The notes: generated by a model from the letters alone, not told the origin. Counted from the stretch's first letter, positions 17,340 to 29,151 are shown. The stretch: DNA of 64,000 bases from an uncultured Gemmiger sp. (GCA_944388175.1 CALXHR010000004.1:78097-142096), one strand, 5' to 3'. Translations and numbers: made by a program.

Positions 17340-18195
17340 ACGGTGCGGCGGGGGTAGCGCGGCGAGCGTGAACGCCCGCCCTACAGAGCGGCGGAAACGG
17401 TCGATTTGCCCGGGAACCCCGCGTGGGGCAAACCCCTGCCGGGCGGCATGTATGCCGCCCCTACAAACACCCGGTATCGCGCACACAAGCCGTGGACGGT
17501 CGGTAGCCGTACCGTTTTACGGGCCGCATACATGCGGCCCCTACAAACCGGCCAAGAGTGGCAGATGAATGGGTAAGCCGGGCGTTTGCCGCAGACCGGC
17601 CCGCCTGCGAACGCGGGCGGGGTTTCAGAATGGGAGCCCGGATGAGCCGTACCGGCAGGAAAGAAAGGGTATTGTAACAGAGAGCCTTTGCCTTGTGAGA
17701 AAGGTAAACCGTCTCGGGCGACCCCCTTAGACCCCCTGGGTTTCCAAAGGGGCCCGCAGGACCTGGGGTAAAGCCGGTGGTCCTGAAGCGCCGCACCGCT
17801 TGCCAGACGGTAGCAGATGCAAGGAGCGAGGGCGCAGCAATACTGTATGTATTGCAAGCCCGAGCGACGCAGCAGATGCTGCCGGATGGTAAAGCGTGGC
17901 GGTGCTAAAGGGCCACTGGATTTGCCCTAGCCGTGCCCCGCGCCCCGGAATTAGCGGCGGCTTTTTCGCTTCCTTTTTGGCCGGTCAAAAAGGAAGGGGA
18001 AACGGCAAGCGAGAAAACCAAATCTTATAGAGCCGAAGCGGGTTTTGCCCCTTTGCCCAAAACGTTATCGTAAGGCAACCGGGCACGGCGGGGTCAAGAC
18101 CCCGCCCTACAATACAAGGGAAACGTCATACAAACCATAAACGGGCGGTGCGGGCAACATTTCGCGGGCCGCATGCATGCGGCCCCTACAAACCG
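17340..18195. repeat. Repeat-rich intergenic block splitting a two-component system
   Basis: About 0.94 kb between the response regulator and kinase genes contains no convincing ORF. It holds palindromes of the same family as the 9.8-10.4 kb block (GGCGGCATGTATGCCGCC at 17451, GGGCCGCATACATGCGGCCC at 17520, GGCGGGGTCAAGACCCCGCC at 18089, GGGCCGCATGCATGCGGCCC at 18167), most followed by CCCTACAA, plus a different structured segment at about 17805-17995. Confidence 0.75.
17805..17995. repeat. Structured intergenic element with nested inverted repeats
   Basis: Within the repeat block, GCAATACTGTATGTATTGC (17837-17855) forms a palindrome flanked by GCAGATGCAAG...AGCAGATGCTGCC, and a second hairpin CTTCCTTTTTG/CAAAAAGGAAG spans about 17970-17996. 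No ORF, terminator or known RNA family was recognised. It could be a repeat-type boundary or a structured RNA. Confidence 0.45.
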
Positions 18196-18234
18196 TCCGT
18201 GAACGGCAGGTCCTCTGTTTTTTGGGCGGCGGCC

Positions 18235-18891
18235 TTATTCCTTTTTCAGGCGGTAGCCGATGCGGTAGACCGTCTCGATATGGTCGTACCAGTGCAGTTT
18301 GCGGCGCAGCCGCATGATGTGCAAATCCAGCGTGCGGGTGTCGGTCTCGGCGCGGTCGCCGCCCCAGACGCGCTCATACAGCGTGTCGCGGTAGAGCGCC
18401 GCGCCGCGGTTGCGCATGAGCTGTTCCAGCAGCAAAAACTCGTTGGGCGTCAAATCGACCGGCGCGCCGTTTTGCAGCACCGTGTGCGCGCCGGAGTCCA
18501 GCACGACGTCGAACGCCTGCATGACGCTGCCGCGCCCGTTGCGGCGCAGCACGCTTTCGACCCGGGCGAGCAGTTCCTCAACCGCAAAGGGCTTGACGAT
18601 GTAGTCGTCGGCGCCGCGGCGCAGCCCCTCGACGCGGTCCTTGACGGTGCCCTTGGCCGTGATGAAAATCACCGGCACGCCCTGCGGGCGCAGGTAGTCC
18701 AGCAGGTCGTAGCCGTCCAGCCCCGGCAGCATGATGTCCAGCAGTGCCAGGTCGTAGTCGTTTTGCTCAATGCGGTCGGCGGCGGTCTTGCCGTCGTTGG
18801 CCACCGTGCAGCGGTAGCCCGCGCGGGTCAGGTTCATCTCGATCAGGCGGGAGATCAGCGGTTCATCCTCCACGATCAATACGCGTATCAT
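18235..18891 (-). CDS. Response regulator, OmpR/PhoB type
   Basis: This is a 218-residue DNA-binding regulator. The receiver domain has Glu8/Asp9, phospho-acceptor Asp52 (LLDIMLPG), Thr78 and Lys100 (VKPF). A C-terminal winged helix (about 125-218) carries DLTPNEFLLLEQLM and TRTLDLHIMRLRRKL. The ATG at 18891 lies eight bases after GAGAGGG; a TTG two codons upstream is less likely. It faces away from the GH3 gene and reads toward the histidine kinase, its probable partner, with the repeat block between them. Confidence 0.93.
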   Translation of the reverse strand: MIRVLIVEDEPLISRLIEMNLTRAGYRCTVANDGKTAADRIEQNDYDLALLDIMLPGLDGYDLLDYLRPQGVPVIFITAKGTVKDRVEGLRRGADDYIVKPFAVEELLARVESVLRRNGRGSVMQAFDVVLDSGAHTVLQNGAPVDLTPNEFLLLEQLMRNRGAALYRDTLYERVWGGDRAETDTRTLDLHIMRLRRKLHWYDHIETVYRIGYRLKKE

Positions 18892-18977
18892 AGGCAATTC
18901 CCTCTCTTTGCGCCCAGCATAGCAGGGCTTTGTATCGTAGTTGTAACAGCCTTTGTTGTAAAAATTTCACAATTTCC

Positions 18978-19007
18978 TTTATTTTACCACAGCCTGCGTG
19001 GTATACT
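18978..19007 (+). promoter_or_regulatory. Promoter of the GH3 gene
   Basis: TATACT (19002-19007) is preceded at 18 bp by a weak -35, TTTATT. AAAGGAGG and the ATG follow about 40 bp downstream. Confidence 0.45.
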
Positions 19008-19048
19008 ATAGCCAAAGCCATAAATTTACAAAAAGGAGGCGTTCTGCC

Positions 19049-21304
19049 ATGCCTGCTACCATAGAAGAACTGGTACATAGCCTGACGCTGGAAGAAAAGG
19101 CGGGGTTGTGCTCCGGCCAGGGGCCGTGGCACACCAAAGCCGTCGAGCGGCTGGGCATCCCGGCCATGATGGTGTCCGACGGGCCGCACGGCCTGCGCGC
19201 CCAGCGCCCCGGGGCCGAGGGCCCTAACGACAGCGTCGAGGCCATCTGCTACCCCGCCGGCTGCGCGGCTGCCGCCAGCTTTGACCCCGCGCTGACCCAG
19301 CGCCTGGGCGCGGCCGTCGCGCGCGAAGCGCAGGCCGCCGGCGTCGGCGTCGTGTTGGGGCCGGCCATCAACATCAAGCGCAGCCCGCTGTGCGGCCGCA
19401 ACTTTGAATATTACAGCGAGGACCCGTTTTTGGCCGGCGAGCTGGCGGCGGGGTTCATCCGCGGCGCGCAGGGCGTGGGCGTGGGCGCCTGCCCCAAGCA
19501 CTTTGCCGCCAATAACCAGGAGACCCGCCGTTTGAGCGTCGATGACCGCATCGACGAGCGCACGCTGCACGAAATTTACCTGCCAGCGTTTGAGACCGCC
19601 GTGCGCGACGCGCAGCCCTGGTGCGTGATGAGCAGCTACAACCGCGTAAACGGCGTGTACGCCAGCGAAAACCCGCTGCTGCTGGACGAAATTTTGCGCG
19701 GGCAGTGGGGCTTTACCGGGTTCGTGATGTCGGACTGGGGCGCGGTCAGCGACCGCGTGCGCGCCCTGGCCGCCGGGCTGGACCTGGAGATGCCGGGTTC
19801 CAGCGGCGTCAACGACGCCAAGATCACGGCCGCCGTGCGCAGCGGCGCGCTGGACGAAACAGTGCTGGACAAAGCCGTGGCGCGCATTTTGAACATTGTG
19901 CTGCGCGCCGCCGACCTGGCCCGCCCCGCCCCCGCCGACCGCGAAGCCGGGCACGCGCTGGCCGTGCGCCTGGCCAAAGAGAGCGCCGTGCTGCTGCAAA
20001 ACCTGGGCGCGCTGCCGCTGCGCGAGGGGCAGAAAGTGGCCTACATCGGCGCGCTGGCCGCGCAGCCGCGCTACCAGGGCGGCGGGTCCAGCCATGTGAA
20101 CACCCGCGGGGCCGTGGGCGCGCTGCAGGCCGCGCAGCGCCGCCACCGCAACGTGCGCTATGTCGAGGGGTTCCCCGCCGCGCTGGACCAGCGCGACGAA
20201 GCCGAGTTTTTGCGCGCCGTGGCGGCGGCCGAGGAAGCCGACGCCGCCGTGATCTTTGCCGGGCTGCCCGAGAGCTTTGAGAGCGAGGGCGCCGACCGCC
20301 GCCACATGCGGCTGCCGGACTGCCAGAACAACCTGATTGCCCGCGTGGCCGCCGTGCAGAAAAACACCGTGGTGGTGCTGCACACCGGCGCGCCGGTGGA
20401 ATGCCCGTGGGCGGGGGATGTTTCGGCCATTTTGTGCATGTACTTGGCGGGCGAGGGCGTGGGCGAAGCCGCCGACGCGCTGCTGTGGGGCGACGCCAAC
20501 CCCGCCGGCCACCTGCCCGAGACCTGGCCGCTGCGGCTGGAGGATACGCCCTGCTACCTCGACTTCCCCGGCGACGGCCTGACCGCCGACTACCGCGAGG
20601 GTGTCTTTGTGGGCTACCGCTGGTACGACGCGCGCCGCATGCCGGTGCGCTGGCCGTTTGGCCACGGGCTGAGCTATACCGGCTTTGTGTACCGCGACGC
20701 CGCGCTGGACCGCGCCGTTTTGGCCGACGACGGCTGTGTGACGGTGCGCGTACAGGTCAAAAACAGCGGCGCGGTGCGCGGGGCCGAGGTCGTGCAGCTG
20801 TATGTCAGCGACGGTACCGGCGCGCCGGTGCCCGGCGGCCGCGTGCCGCAGGCGCTGCGCGGGTTCCAGAAAGTGGAGCTGGCCCCCGGCCAGGCGTGCG
20901 AGGTCACCTTTACGCTGACGCCGCGCGACCTGGCCCACTACGACGCCGCGCTGCACGGCTGGTACGCCGCACCCGGCCGGTATGAGCTGCGCATCGGCCG
21001 TTCCAGCCGGGATATCCGCCAGACGCTGGAACTGCGCTACGAGACGGCGCGCCGCCCGCCGCTGGCCATTGACGAGAACACGCCGCTGGGCGTGCTGCTG
21101 GCCGACGACCGCACGGCCCCCGTGATCCGCCGGGCGATGGCCGAACACGGCGTGGTGGAGGGCGACGCCGGCGACGGCCTGATGCCACCCGAAGCGATGG
21201 CCGCCATGCTGGACGCCTCGCCGCTGCGCGGCATGGTGCAGTACCGCGACGAGGAACTGGCCCCGCTGCTGGCCGCGCTGCGCGAAGCCGCCGCGCAAAG
21301 CTGA
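19049..21304 (+). CDS. Glycoside hydrolase family 3 beta-glucosidase-like enzyme
   Basis: The predicted enzyme removes non-reducing-end beta-linked glucose (or a related sugar) by a retaining mechanism. The 751 residues have no signal peptide, so it is cytoplasmic. Order: GH3 N-terminal barrel with LTLEEKAGLCSG, SDGPHGLR and CPKHFAANNQE, nucleophile Asp229 in VMSDWGAV, then GH3-C domain (AVLLQNLGALPL, GEGVGEAADALLWG) and a fibronectin-III-like domain (VTVRVQVKNSGAVRGAEVVQLYVS). The ATG at 19049 follows AAAGGAGG; upstream in-frame codons have no such site. It is monocistronic with a shared downstream terminator. Exact substrate cannot be read. Confidence 0.93.
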   Translation: MPATIEELVHSLTLEEKAGLCSGQGPWHTKAVERLGIPAMMVSDGPHGLRAQRPGAEGPNDSVEAICYPAGCAAAASFDPALTQRLGAAVAREAQAAGVGVVLGPAINIKRSPLCGRNFEYYSEDPFLAGELAAGFIRGAQGVGVGACPKHFAANNQETRRLSVDDRIDERTLHEIYLPAFETAVRDAQPWCVMSSYNRVNGVYASENPLLLDEILRGQWGFTGFVMSDWGAVSDRVRALAAGLDLEMPGSSGVNDAKITAAVRSGALDETVLDKAVARILNIVLRAADLARPAPADREAGHALAVRLAKESAVLLQNLGALPLREGQKVAYIGALAAQPRYQGGGSSHVNTRGAVGALQAAQRRHRNVRYVEGFPAALDQRDEAEFLRAVAAAEEADAAVIFAGLPESFESEGADRRHMRLPDCQNNLIARVAAVQKNTVVVLHTGAPVECPWAGDVSAILCMYLAGEGVGEAADALLWGDANPAGHLPETWPLRLEDTPCYLDFPGDGLTADYREGVFVGYRWYDARRMPVRWPFGHGLSYTGFVYRDAALDRAVLADDGCVTVRVQVKNSGAVRGAEVVQLYVSDGTGAPVPGGRVPQALRGFQKVELAPGQACEVTFTLTPRDLAHYDAALHGWYAAPGRYELRIGRSSRDIRQTLELRYETARRPPLAIDENTPLGVLLADDRTAPVIRRAMAEHGVVEGDAGDGLMPPEAMAAMLDASPLRGMVQYRDEELAPLLAALREAAAQS

Positions 21305-21336
21305 GCGGCCCCCTTTATTTGTACCAAAACAAAACG

Positions 21337-21364
21337 ACGCCCCGTGCCGGTCGGCACGGGGCGT
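21337..21364. terminator. Bidirectional terminator between GH3 and TlpA genes
   Basis: A 12-bp stem ACGCCCCGTGCC/GGCACGGGGCGT with loop GGTC has T-rich flanks on both strands between convergent genes. Confidence 0.8.
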
Positions 21365-21382
21365 TTGGGTTTTGTGGGGATG

Positions 21383-22006
21383 TCACGCGGCGGGGCGGAT
21401 CATGTCGAGCCCCTGCTGCAGCGTCTGTTCATTGATCGCGCCCTGCGCCCAGGCGACGAGGTTGCCCTCGGCGTCGAGGAAGTAGGTCGTGGGCAGCGCC
21501 GTGACGCCGTAGGTCGTGGCGGCGTCAAGGTCGAGGTCGAACAACACGGGGAAGGTGTAGCCCTCCTGCGCCAACAGCGCTTCGGCGTCGGCCTGCGTCT
21601 CGCGCCCGCCCGTCATGTTGACGAGCAGGAACTGCACGCCATCCTCCTGCTCATACGCCTGCTGGAAAGCCGGCATCTCGCTTTTGCAGGGGCCGCACCA
21701 GCTGGCCCAGAAGTTGAGCACCAGCGGTTTGCCGAAATAGTCTGAAAGCTGCACGGCGTTGCCGTCGGCGTCGTAGGCCGTAAAGTCCGGCGCGGCGGTG
21801 CGTTCCGGCGCGGCGTCCTCCGCCGTCTGCTGTGCGCCGGGCTGTGCGGCTCCGCTTTCGGCGGGGTCGGCGGGCACCGGCGTGGATTCGACAGCCAGCT
21901 GGTCGGGCGCATACTGGCTGCCCAGGCGGTTATACAGCAGGTAGGCCCCCGCCAGCACAATGACGAACGCCAGCACCAGCAGGACTAAAGTTTTGCGGTC
22001 TTTCAT
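21383..22006 (-). CDS. TlpA/ResA-type thiol-disulfide oxidoreductase
   Basis: This is a membrane-anchored thioredoxin-fold protein of 207 residues. One N-terminal TM helix (about 6-26) is followed by a Pro/Ala/Glu-rich spacer and then a thioredoxin domain with FWASWCGPCKSEMP (active-site CGPC) and the cis-Pro segment ALPTTYF. It probably reduces disulfides outside the membrane using electrons passed by CcdA, encoded 15 bp upstream on the same strand. Targets may include exported proteins; no cytochrome c maturation genes are visible here, so a general envelope thiol-redox role is more likely. Confidence 0.92.
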   Translation of the reverse strand: MKDRKTLVLLVLAFVIVLAGAYLLYNRLGSQYAPDQLAVESTPVPADPAESGAAQPGAQQTAEDAAPERTAAPDFTAYDADGNAVQLSDYFGKPLVLNFWASWCGPCKSEMPAFQQAYEQEDGVQFLLVNMTGGRETQADAEALLAQEGYTFPVLFDLDLDAATTYGVTALPTTYFLDAEGNLVAWAQGAINEQTLQQGLDMIRPAA

Positions 22007-22021
22007 GGCAACCTCCTTGGA

Positions 22022-22681
22022 TTAGCTGAGCAGGTTGAGGAAACGCCCCATCAGGCCGGTGGCCATCAGCACGCCCACGACGATGAGAAAGACGCCGCAC
22101 ACGCGGTTGAGGACCCCGTAATGGCGCTTGACCCAGTCAAACGCCGTCTTGAGCCGGTCGATGAGCACGGCGCTGAGCACGAACGGCACGCCCAGCCCCA
22201 GCGAGTAGGCCAGCAGCATCGCCATGCCCACCAGCACATGCCCCTGCTGGGACGCCAGCGCCAGTGCCGAGCCGAGGAACGCCCCGACGCAGGGCGTCCA
22301 CCCCAGCGAGAACACAACGCCGAACAGCACCGCCGCGCCAAAGCCCATCTGGGTGTTGACCGTGCGGCTGCTGCCGCGGAACAGCGTGAGCCGGATGACG
22401 CCGAGGTAGCAAAGGCCGAAGAAGATGACCACCGCGCCGCAGACGATGTTGACGGCCGTGTGGTACTGCTGCAGCAGCTGCCCGGCGGTGCCGGCCAGCG
22501 CGCCCATAAGCACAAAGACGACGGTGAACCCGGCCACAAAGCCCAGCGCGCCCGCCAGCGTTTTGCGGGTGCTGCGTTCGCCCCCGCCCGCAAAGTAGCT
22601 GAGGTAGACCGGCAGCATCGGCAGCAGGCAGGGCGAGAGGAAGGTGATGACCCCCTCCAAAAAAGCGATGAAATATTGCAT
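22022..22681 (-). CDS. ccdA: CcdA/DsbD-type transmembrane electron carrier
   Basis: This is a polytopic protein of 219 residues and about six helices that moves reducing equivalents from cytoplasmic thioredoxin across the membrane. Signature motifs are GVITFLSPCLLPMLPVYLSY with one redox Cys and FSLGWTPCVGAFLGS with the second. The start at 22681 follows AGGAGCG; the open frame extends 28 codons upstream but without a ribosome site. Its product is the obvious electron donor for the TlpA-like protein translated next. Confidence 0.93.
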   Translation of the reverse strand: MQYFIAFLEGVITFLSPCLLPMLPVYLSYFAGGGERSTRKTLAGALGFVAGFTVVFVLMGALAGTAGQLLQQYHTAVNIVCGAVVIFFGLCYLGVIRLTLFRGSSRTVNTQMGFGAAVLFGVVFSLGWTPCVGAFLGSALALASQQGHVLVGMAMLLAYSLGLGVPFVLSAVLIDRLKTAFDWVKRHYGVLNRVCGVFLIVVGVLMATGLMGRFLNLLS

Positions 22682-22827
22682 GGAACGCTCCTGTACGGTT
22701 TTTCCTTTGTATGGTTTTGCCTTAGTATACCCGGCGCCATGCCATTTTGTCGGTGACTTTGTCACGCTGGCGGCGGGGCGCTCTTATCCTACCATAGCGC
22801 GGCCTTTGTGGCAAGCCAAAAAACAAA

Positions 22828-22868
22828 GCCGCCGCACACTTTGCAGCAAAGCGTGCGGCGGCTTTTGT
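22828..22868 (-). terminator. Terminator of the ATP synthase operon
   Basis: A GCCGCCGCAC/GTGCGGCGGC stem extended by CTTTGC/GCAAAG lies 30 bp past atpC and is followed on the minus strand by a T-rich run (GTTTTTTGG). Confidence 0.8.
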
Positions 22869-22891
22869 AAGTTTTGGGTTTGTTGGGCGGG

Positions 22892-23308
22892 TCAGTACCC
22901 GGCGCGGTGGCGGCGCACTGCCGAAAGCCGCGCCGTGGCGCGGGCCAGGGCGGCCTTGCTGCGGTAATACTCGCGCTGGCTGCCGTGCTGGCGCAGGCGT
23001 TCCTCGGCGCGGGATTTGGCGCGCTGGGCGCGGGCTTCGTCGATCTGCTCGGGGCGTTCGGCGGTGGAGACGAGCACCACAGCGTAGTCCGACATGATCT
23101 CGGCAAAGCCGTGGGTGACGATGACGCTGGTCCATGCGCCGTCCACCTTGTAGCGGGCTTCGCCCGGCTCAATGGCGGCAACCTCCGGCCCGTGCCCGGC
23201 TTCGACGCCGTAGCTGCCGTCGGTGGCGGGCAGGATCAAACTTTCGACCTGGCCGGTAAAAAACGGGCCCTCGGGGGTGACGATCTCCAGCAAAAATGTG
23301 TTGGCCAT
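22892..23308 (-). CDS. atpC: F1Fo ATP synthase epsilon subunit
   Basis: This is the central-stalk subunit that binds gamma and can inhibit ATP hydrolysis. The 138 residues start MANTFLLEIVTPEGPFF, a ten-strand beta sandwich typical of the N-terminal domain, with GSYGVEAGHGPEVAAI; a C-terminal helical hairpin rich in Arg/Ala (EARAQRAKSRAEERL) follows. The ATG abuts the atpD stop (TAA then ATG on the minus strand). It is the last gene of the operon, followed by a terminator. Confidence 0.95.
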   Translation of the reverse strand: MANTFLLEIVTPEGPFFTGQVESLILPATDGSYGVEAGHGPEVAAIEPGEARYKVDGAWTSVIVTHGFAEIMSDYAVVLVSTAERPEQIDEARAQRAKSRAEERLRQHGSQREYYRSKAALARATARLSAVRRHRAGY

Positions 23309-25619
<2,311 letters not shown>

Positions 25620-25632
<13 letters not shown>

Positions 25633-27665
25633 TGCGCGCTCACCTGCTTTTTGTAGCCGTCCAGCGTGGTGCGGATCTGCTCGGTCGCGGGGCCGGGCAG
25701 CGTGCCGCTGGCCGCGATGCCGGCCATGAGGTCGGGCCGTTCGCGCTCGAGCAGGTCGACAAAGTCGTTGGCAAAGCCGCGCACCTCCTCCACCGGGACG
25801 TCGGCCAGCAGGCCGCTGGTGGCGATGTAGAGCACGACCGCCTGGCGCGCGGCCGACATCGGCGTGCTGCGCGGCTGGCGCAGCAGGGCCATCATGCGTT
25901 TGCCGTGGTCCAGCGCCTTGCGGGTGCCGGCGTCGAGGTCGGAACTGAACTGGGTGAACACTTCCAGTTCGCGGTAGCGGGCCAGGTCGATGCGCAGCGT
26001 GCCGGCCGTCTTTTTGATGGCCGGGATCTGCGCCGCACCGCCCACGCGCGACACCGACAAACCGACGTTGACCGCCGGGCGCTGGCCGGAATGGAACAGC
26101 CCGCTTTCGAGGTAAATCTGGCCATCGGTGATGGAGATGACGTTCGTGGGGATATAGGCCGACACGTCGCCGGCCTGCGTCTCGACGATGGGCAGCGCCG
26201 TCATGGAACCACCGCCGTACTCCTGCGTGACGCGGCAGGCGCGTTCCAGCAGGCGGCTGTGCAGGTAAAACACGTCGCCGGGGTAGGCTTCGCGCCCGGG
26301 GCTGCGCTGCAACAGCAGCGACAGCGTGCGGTAGGCCACCGCGTGTTTGGAAAGGTCGTCGTAGACGATGAGCACATCCTTGCCGTGGGCCATAAAATAC
26401 TCGCCCATAGCGGCGCCCGCATAGGGTGCGATGTACTGCATGGGCGCGCCCTCGGCCGCCGTGGCCGAAACCAGGATGGTGTACGCCAGCGCGCCGTGCT
26501 GGCGCAGCGTCTCGCGCAGGCGGGCGACGGTGGATTCCTTTTGGCCGATGGCGACGTAGATGCAGATCATATCCTGGCCCTTCTGGTTCAGGATGGCGTC
26601 GACGGCAATGGCCGTCTTGCCGGTCTGGCGGTCGCCGATGATGAGCTCGCGCTGGCCGCGGCCGATGGGCACCATGGCGTCGATGGCCAGGATGCCGGTC
26701 TGCATCGGCTGGTTGACGGGTTCGCGGCTGATGACGCCGGGGGCTTCGTGCTCAATGGGGTAGCGCTCGCTGGTCTGGACGGGGCCCAGGCCGTCGAGGG
26801 GGCGGCCCAGGGCGTCGACGGTGCGGCCGATGAGGGCTTCGCCCACCGGCACGTCGGCCGGGCGGCCGGTGCGGCGGCAGAGACTGCCCTCCTCCAGGCC
26901 GTCCTGGCTGCCCAGCAGGATGACGCCGGTATGCTTGCGGCGCAAATCCAGCACGATGCCGGCGGTGCCGTTGGCAAATTCGACGCGCTCGCCATAGACG
27001 GCGTGCTGCATGCCGCTGACGGTGGCAATGCCGTCGCCAACCGACAGTACGCGCCCGGTCTCGACGGTATCGGCGGCGTCCTCGCTGCGGATGGCCGCCT
27101 TGATGCGGTCCTGCATGGCCGCCAGGCCGGCGTCCGCGCCGGCGGCAGGGTCGTCCCGCAGGCCGCGAGCCAGGCGGTCCAGCCGGCCTTTGACGCTGTA
27201 GTCATAGGTCAGGCCGTTGACGTCCAGCACAAAGCCGCCCAGGATAGCGGGGTCGACGTGGATATCCAGCACAGCGTTTTCGGCGCCGCACAGCTTGCAG
27301 ACCGCTTTGCGCAGGGTCTGCTGCGTGGCTTCGTCGGGCTGGCGGGCGCAGGTGACCCGGCAGGCCACGCCGCCCCGGGCCGCCAGCGCCAGGCGGGAAA
27401 ATTCCGCCAAAATGGCGGGCAGGTCGGCCAGCGCATCGGCGTCGGCCAGGATATCCAAAAAGGCTTTCAGTGCGTCGCAGCCCACCAGCATGGGGGCGTC
27501 GGCCAGCAACTGCTGTTTTTCCGCCGGGGTCGCCGCCGGGCTCGTCAGGGCGTTCCAGCGGGCGGTATCGGCCAGCAGGGCGTCGCCTGCGGCGCGCACG
27601 GCCGGGGCGTCGTCGCCGGCAGCCCCCAGCAGGGCGGCGGCATAACGCTGGGTCATCTCGCTCAT
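25620..27665 (-). CDS. F1Fo ATP synthase delta-alpha fusion protein
   Basis: One uninterrupted ORF of 681 codons encodes what are normally two subunits. Residues 1 to about 165 are the delta (AtpH) stator subunit: [13 protein letters not shown] at the start and the C-terminal [14 protein letters not shown]...[13 protein letters not shown]. After a short linker ([14 protein letters not shown]), residues from about Met184 are alpha (AtpA): [18 protein letters not shown], Walker A GDRQTGKT (about 342-349), [19 protein letters not shown], and [14 protein letters not shown] with the arginine finger region. No stop, frameshift or ribosome site appears at the junction, although Met184 is an in-frame ATG. 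The start overlaps the atpF stop (ATGA). Alpha lacks about ten of its usual first residues. Confidence 0.9.
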
Positions 27666-28150
27666 TGCGCGTTCCCCACTTTCTGCAGGAATTCCTCGGC
27701 CAGGGCGCGGTCGTCGTCGGTATCCAGGCGCTTGGCGGCGATTTCGGCGGCGGCCAGCACGGCCAGCTGCGCTACCTCGCCGCGGGCGGCGCGCAGCATC
27801 TCGCTGCGTTCCGCTTCGATGCGGCGGGCGGCGTCCTCGGCGCGCTGTTTGGCGTCGGCGTCGGCCTCGGCCATGCGTTCGTCATAGGCCGCGTCGGCGC
27901 GCTGCTTGGCGTCGGCCACCAGCTGGGCGGCCTCCTGCCGGGCGGCGGCGAGCTTTTGCTCATACTCGGCCTGCGCCTGCTGCGCCTTGGTGTTGGCGGT
28001 CTCGGCGTCGGTGAGTTGCTGTTGAATCAGCTGTTCGCGCTGCGCCAGCACGGCGTTGACGCGCCCGAACAGAAATTTGCGGAAAAAGAAGTACAGCACC
28101 AGCAGGTTGATGATGGTGCAGACGATGGTCACGGGCTGGAAGTCCAGCAT
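27662..28150 (-). CDS. atpF: F1Fo ATP synthase b subunit
   Basis: This is the peripheral stalk subunit, 162 residues: one N-terminal membrane helix ([20 protein letters not shown]), then a long Ala/Gln/Glu/Arg-rich helix for dimerisation (about 40-140) and a C-terminal [27 protein letters not shown] that contacts delta. The ATG at 28150 lies seven bases after AGGAGGT; a GTG three codons upstream falls in the ribosome site. It overlaps the delta-alpha gene by 4 bp. Confidence 0.95.
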   Translation of the reverse strand: MLDFQPVTIVCTIINLLVLYFFFRKFLFGRVNAVLAQREQLIQQQLTDAETANTKAQQAQAEYEQKLAAARQEAAQLVADAKQRADAAYDERMAEADADAKQRAEDAARRIEAERSEMLRAARGEVAQLAVLAAAEIAAKRLDTDDDRALAEEFLQKVGNAQ

Positions 28151-28188
28151 CCCGCACACCTCCTTACAAAGTGTTCAAAAAGCGGTTT

Positions 28189-28407
28189 TCAGCCCACAAA
28201 GACGATGATGAGCGCGGTGATAAAGCCAAAGATGGCGGTGCCTTCGGCCATGGCGGCGCCCAGCAGCAGCGTGCTGGTGATCTTGCCGGAAGCTTCCGGC
28301 TGGCGGGCGATGGCGTCGTTGGCGTGGGCGGTGGCGATGCCGATGCCGATGCCGGCGCCGATGCCGGTGAGAACTGCGATGCCTGCGGCGATGATTCCGA
28401 TATCCAT
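28189..28407 (-). CDS. atpE: F1Fo ATP synthase c subunit (proton type)
   Basis: This is the 72-residue hairpin that forms the rotor ring. Two membrane helices flank the polar loop ARQPEAS. The ion-binding carboxylate is Glu55 in AAMAEGTAIFGF. Positions used for sodium binding in Na+-type rings are not conserved: the Gln of helix 1 is Ile22 and the Ser after the Glu is Gly56, so proton coupling is expected. It lies between the a and b genes. Confidence 0.95.
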   Translation of the reverse strand: MDIGIIAAGIAVLTGIGAGIGIGIATAHANDAIARQPEASGKITSTLLLGAAMAEGTAIFGFITALIIVFVG

Positions 28408-28452
28408 GAGATGTTTCCTCCTGTTTGGTAAAGTAGTGGTAGGGTTGGGGGG

Positions 28453-29151
28453 TCAGGCTTCTTCCTGCTTGATGCCCTCGCCGGTGAAGAGCGCGGTCAA
28501 AAACACAAAGACGATGGTCTGGATGATGCCGTCGAACAGGTCAAAATAGATGCCAAAGACGGCGGGCACAACGGCGGGCACCAGGTACTTGATCATCTCC
28601 ATGATGATGTAGGAGCCCAGCACGTTGCCGAACAGACGCATGCACAGCGCCAGCGGGCGGATGGCGACTTCCATCAGGTTGATGGGCGTCAGCAGCGGCA
28701 TGGGCTGCGCAAAGCGCTTGAGACCGCCGCCCGGGCCGTTGTAGCGGAACTGCGCGCCGTAGATCAGCGCCATGCTCATGAGCGCCAGCGCCGTGGTGAC
28801 GCTGATGTCCTTGGTGGGGGAGCTGAGCCCAAAGATGCCGATGATGTTGGCCAGCGCAATGTAGATGGCCACCGTGCCCAGATACGGCGCAAACGGCCGC
28901 CAGTGCGGGCCGATGGAGTCCTTGACGAAGCCGTTCAAGAACTGGACGGCGCTTTCCAGCACGACCTGGACTTTGCCGGGGTCCCGCACCTTGAGGTTGC
29001 GGGTGGCCAGCAGTGTAAACAGAACGCACGCCGCCATGATGACCCAGCTGACGACGAGCGACGACGCGATGGGGATGCCGCCGAACGCCGGGATGGTGAA
29101 CGCGGTCTCGTTTTCCAGCGCTTCCAGCAGGGCTTGTTTAAAACCTTCCAA
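28453..29151 (-). CDS. atpB: F1Fo ATP synthase a subunit
   Basis: This is the membrane stator subunit forming the proton half-channels, 232 residues with five to six helices. The essential arginine lies in the helix segment EVAIRPLALCMRLFGNVLG, and the last helix contains DLFDGIIQTIVFVFLTALF. It is the first gene of the operon. In 29152-29280 on the minus strand only weak promoter candidates are visible (TTGCTT-17-TTATCA). Confidence 0.95.
   Translation of the reverse strand: MEGFKQALLEALENETAFTIPAFGGIPIASSLVVSWVIMAACVLFTLLATRNLKVRDPGKVQVVLESAVQFLNGFVKDSIGPHWRPFAPYLGTVAIYIALANIIGIFGLSSPTKDISVTTALALMSMALIYGAQFRYNGPGGGLKRFAQPMPLLTPINLMEVAIRPLALCMRLFGNVLGSYIIMEMIKYLVPAVVPAVFGIYFDLFDGIIQTIVFVFLTALFTGEGIKQEEA

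Noticed and set aside
17381-17857. 158-codon minus ORF in the second repeat block
   Set aside because: It is translated repeat sequence that resembles the ORF from the first block only because the repeats are shared.
18863-21298. 811-codon minus-strand ORF opposite the GH3 gene
   Set aside because: Antisense shadow of a well-supported glycoside hydrolase; composition rich in His/Arg/Gly/Gln, no domain.
28189-28407. Sodium-driven ATP synthase
   Set aside because: The c subunit lacks the Gln and Ser used for Na+ coordination (Ile22, Gly56), so proton coupling is more likely.
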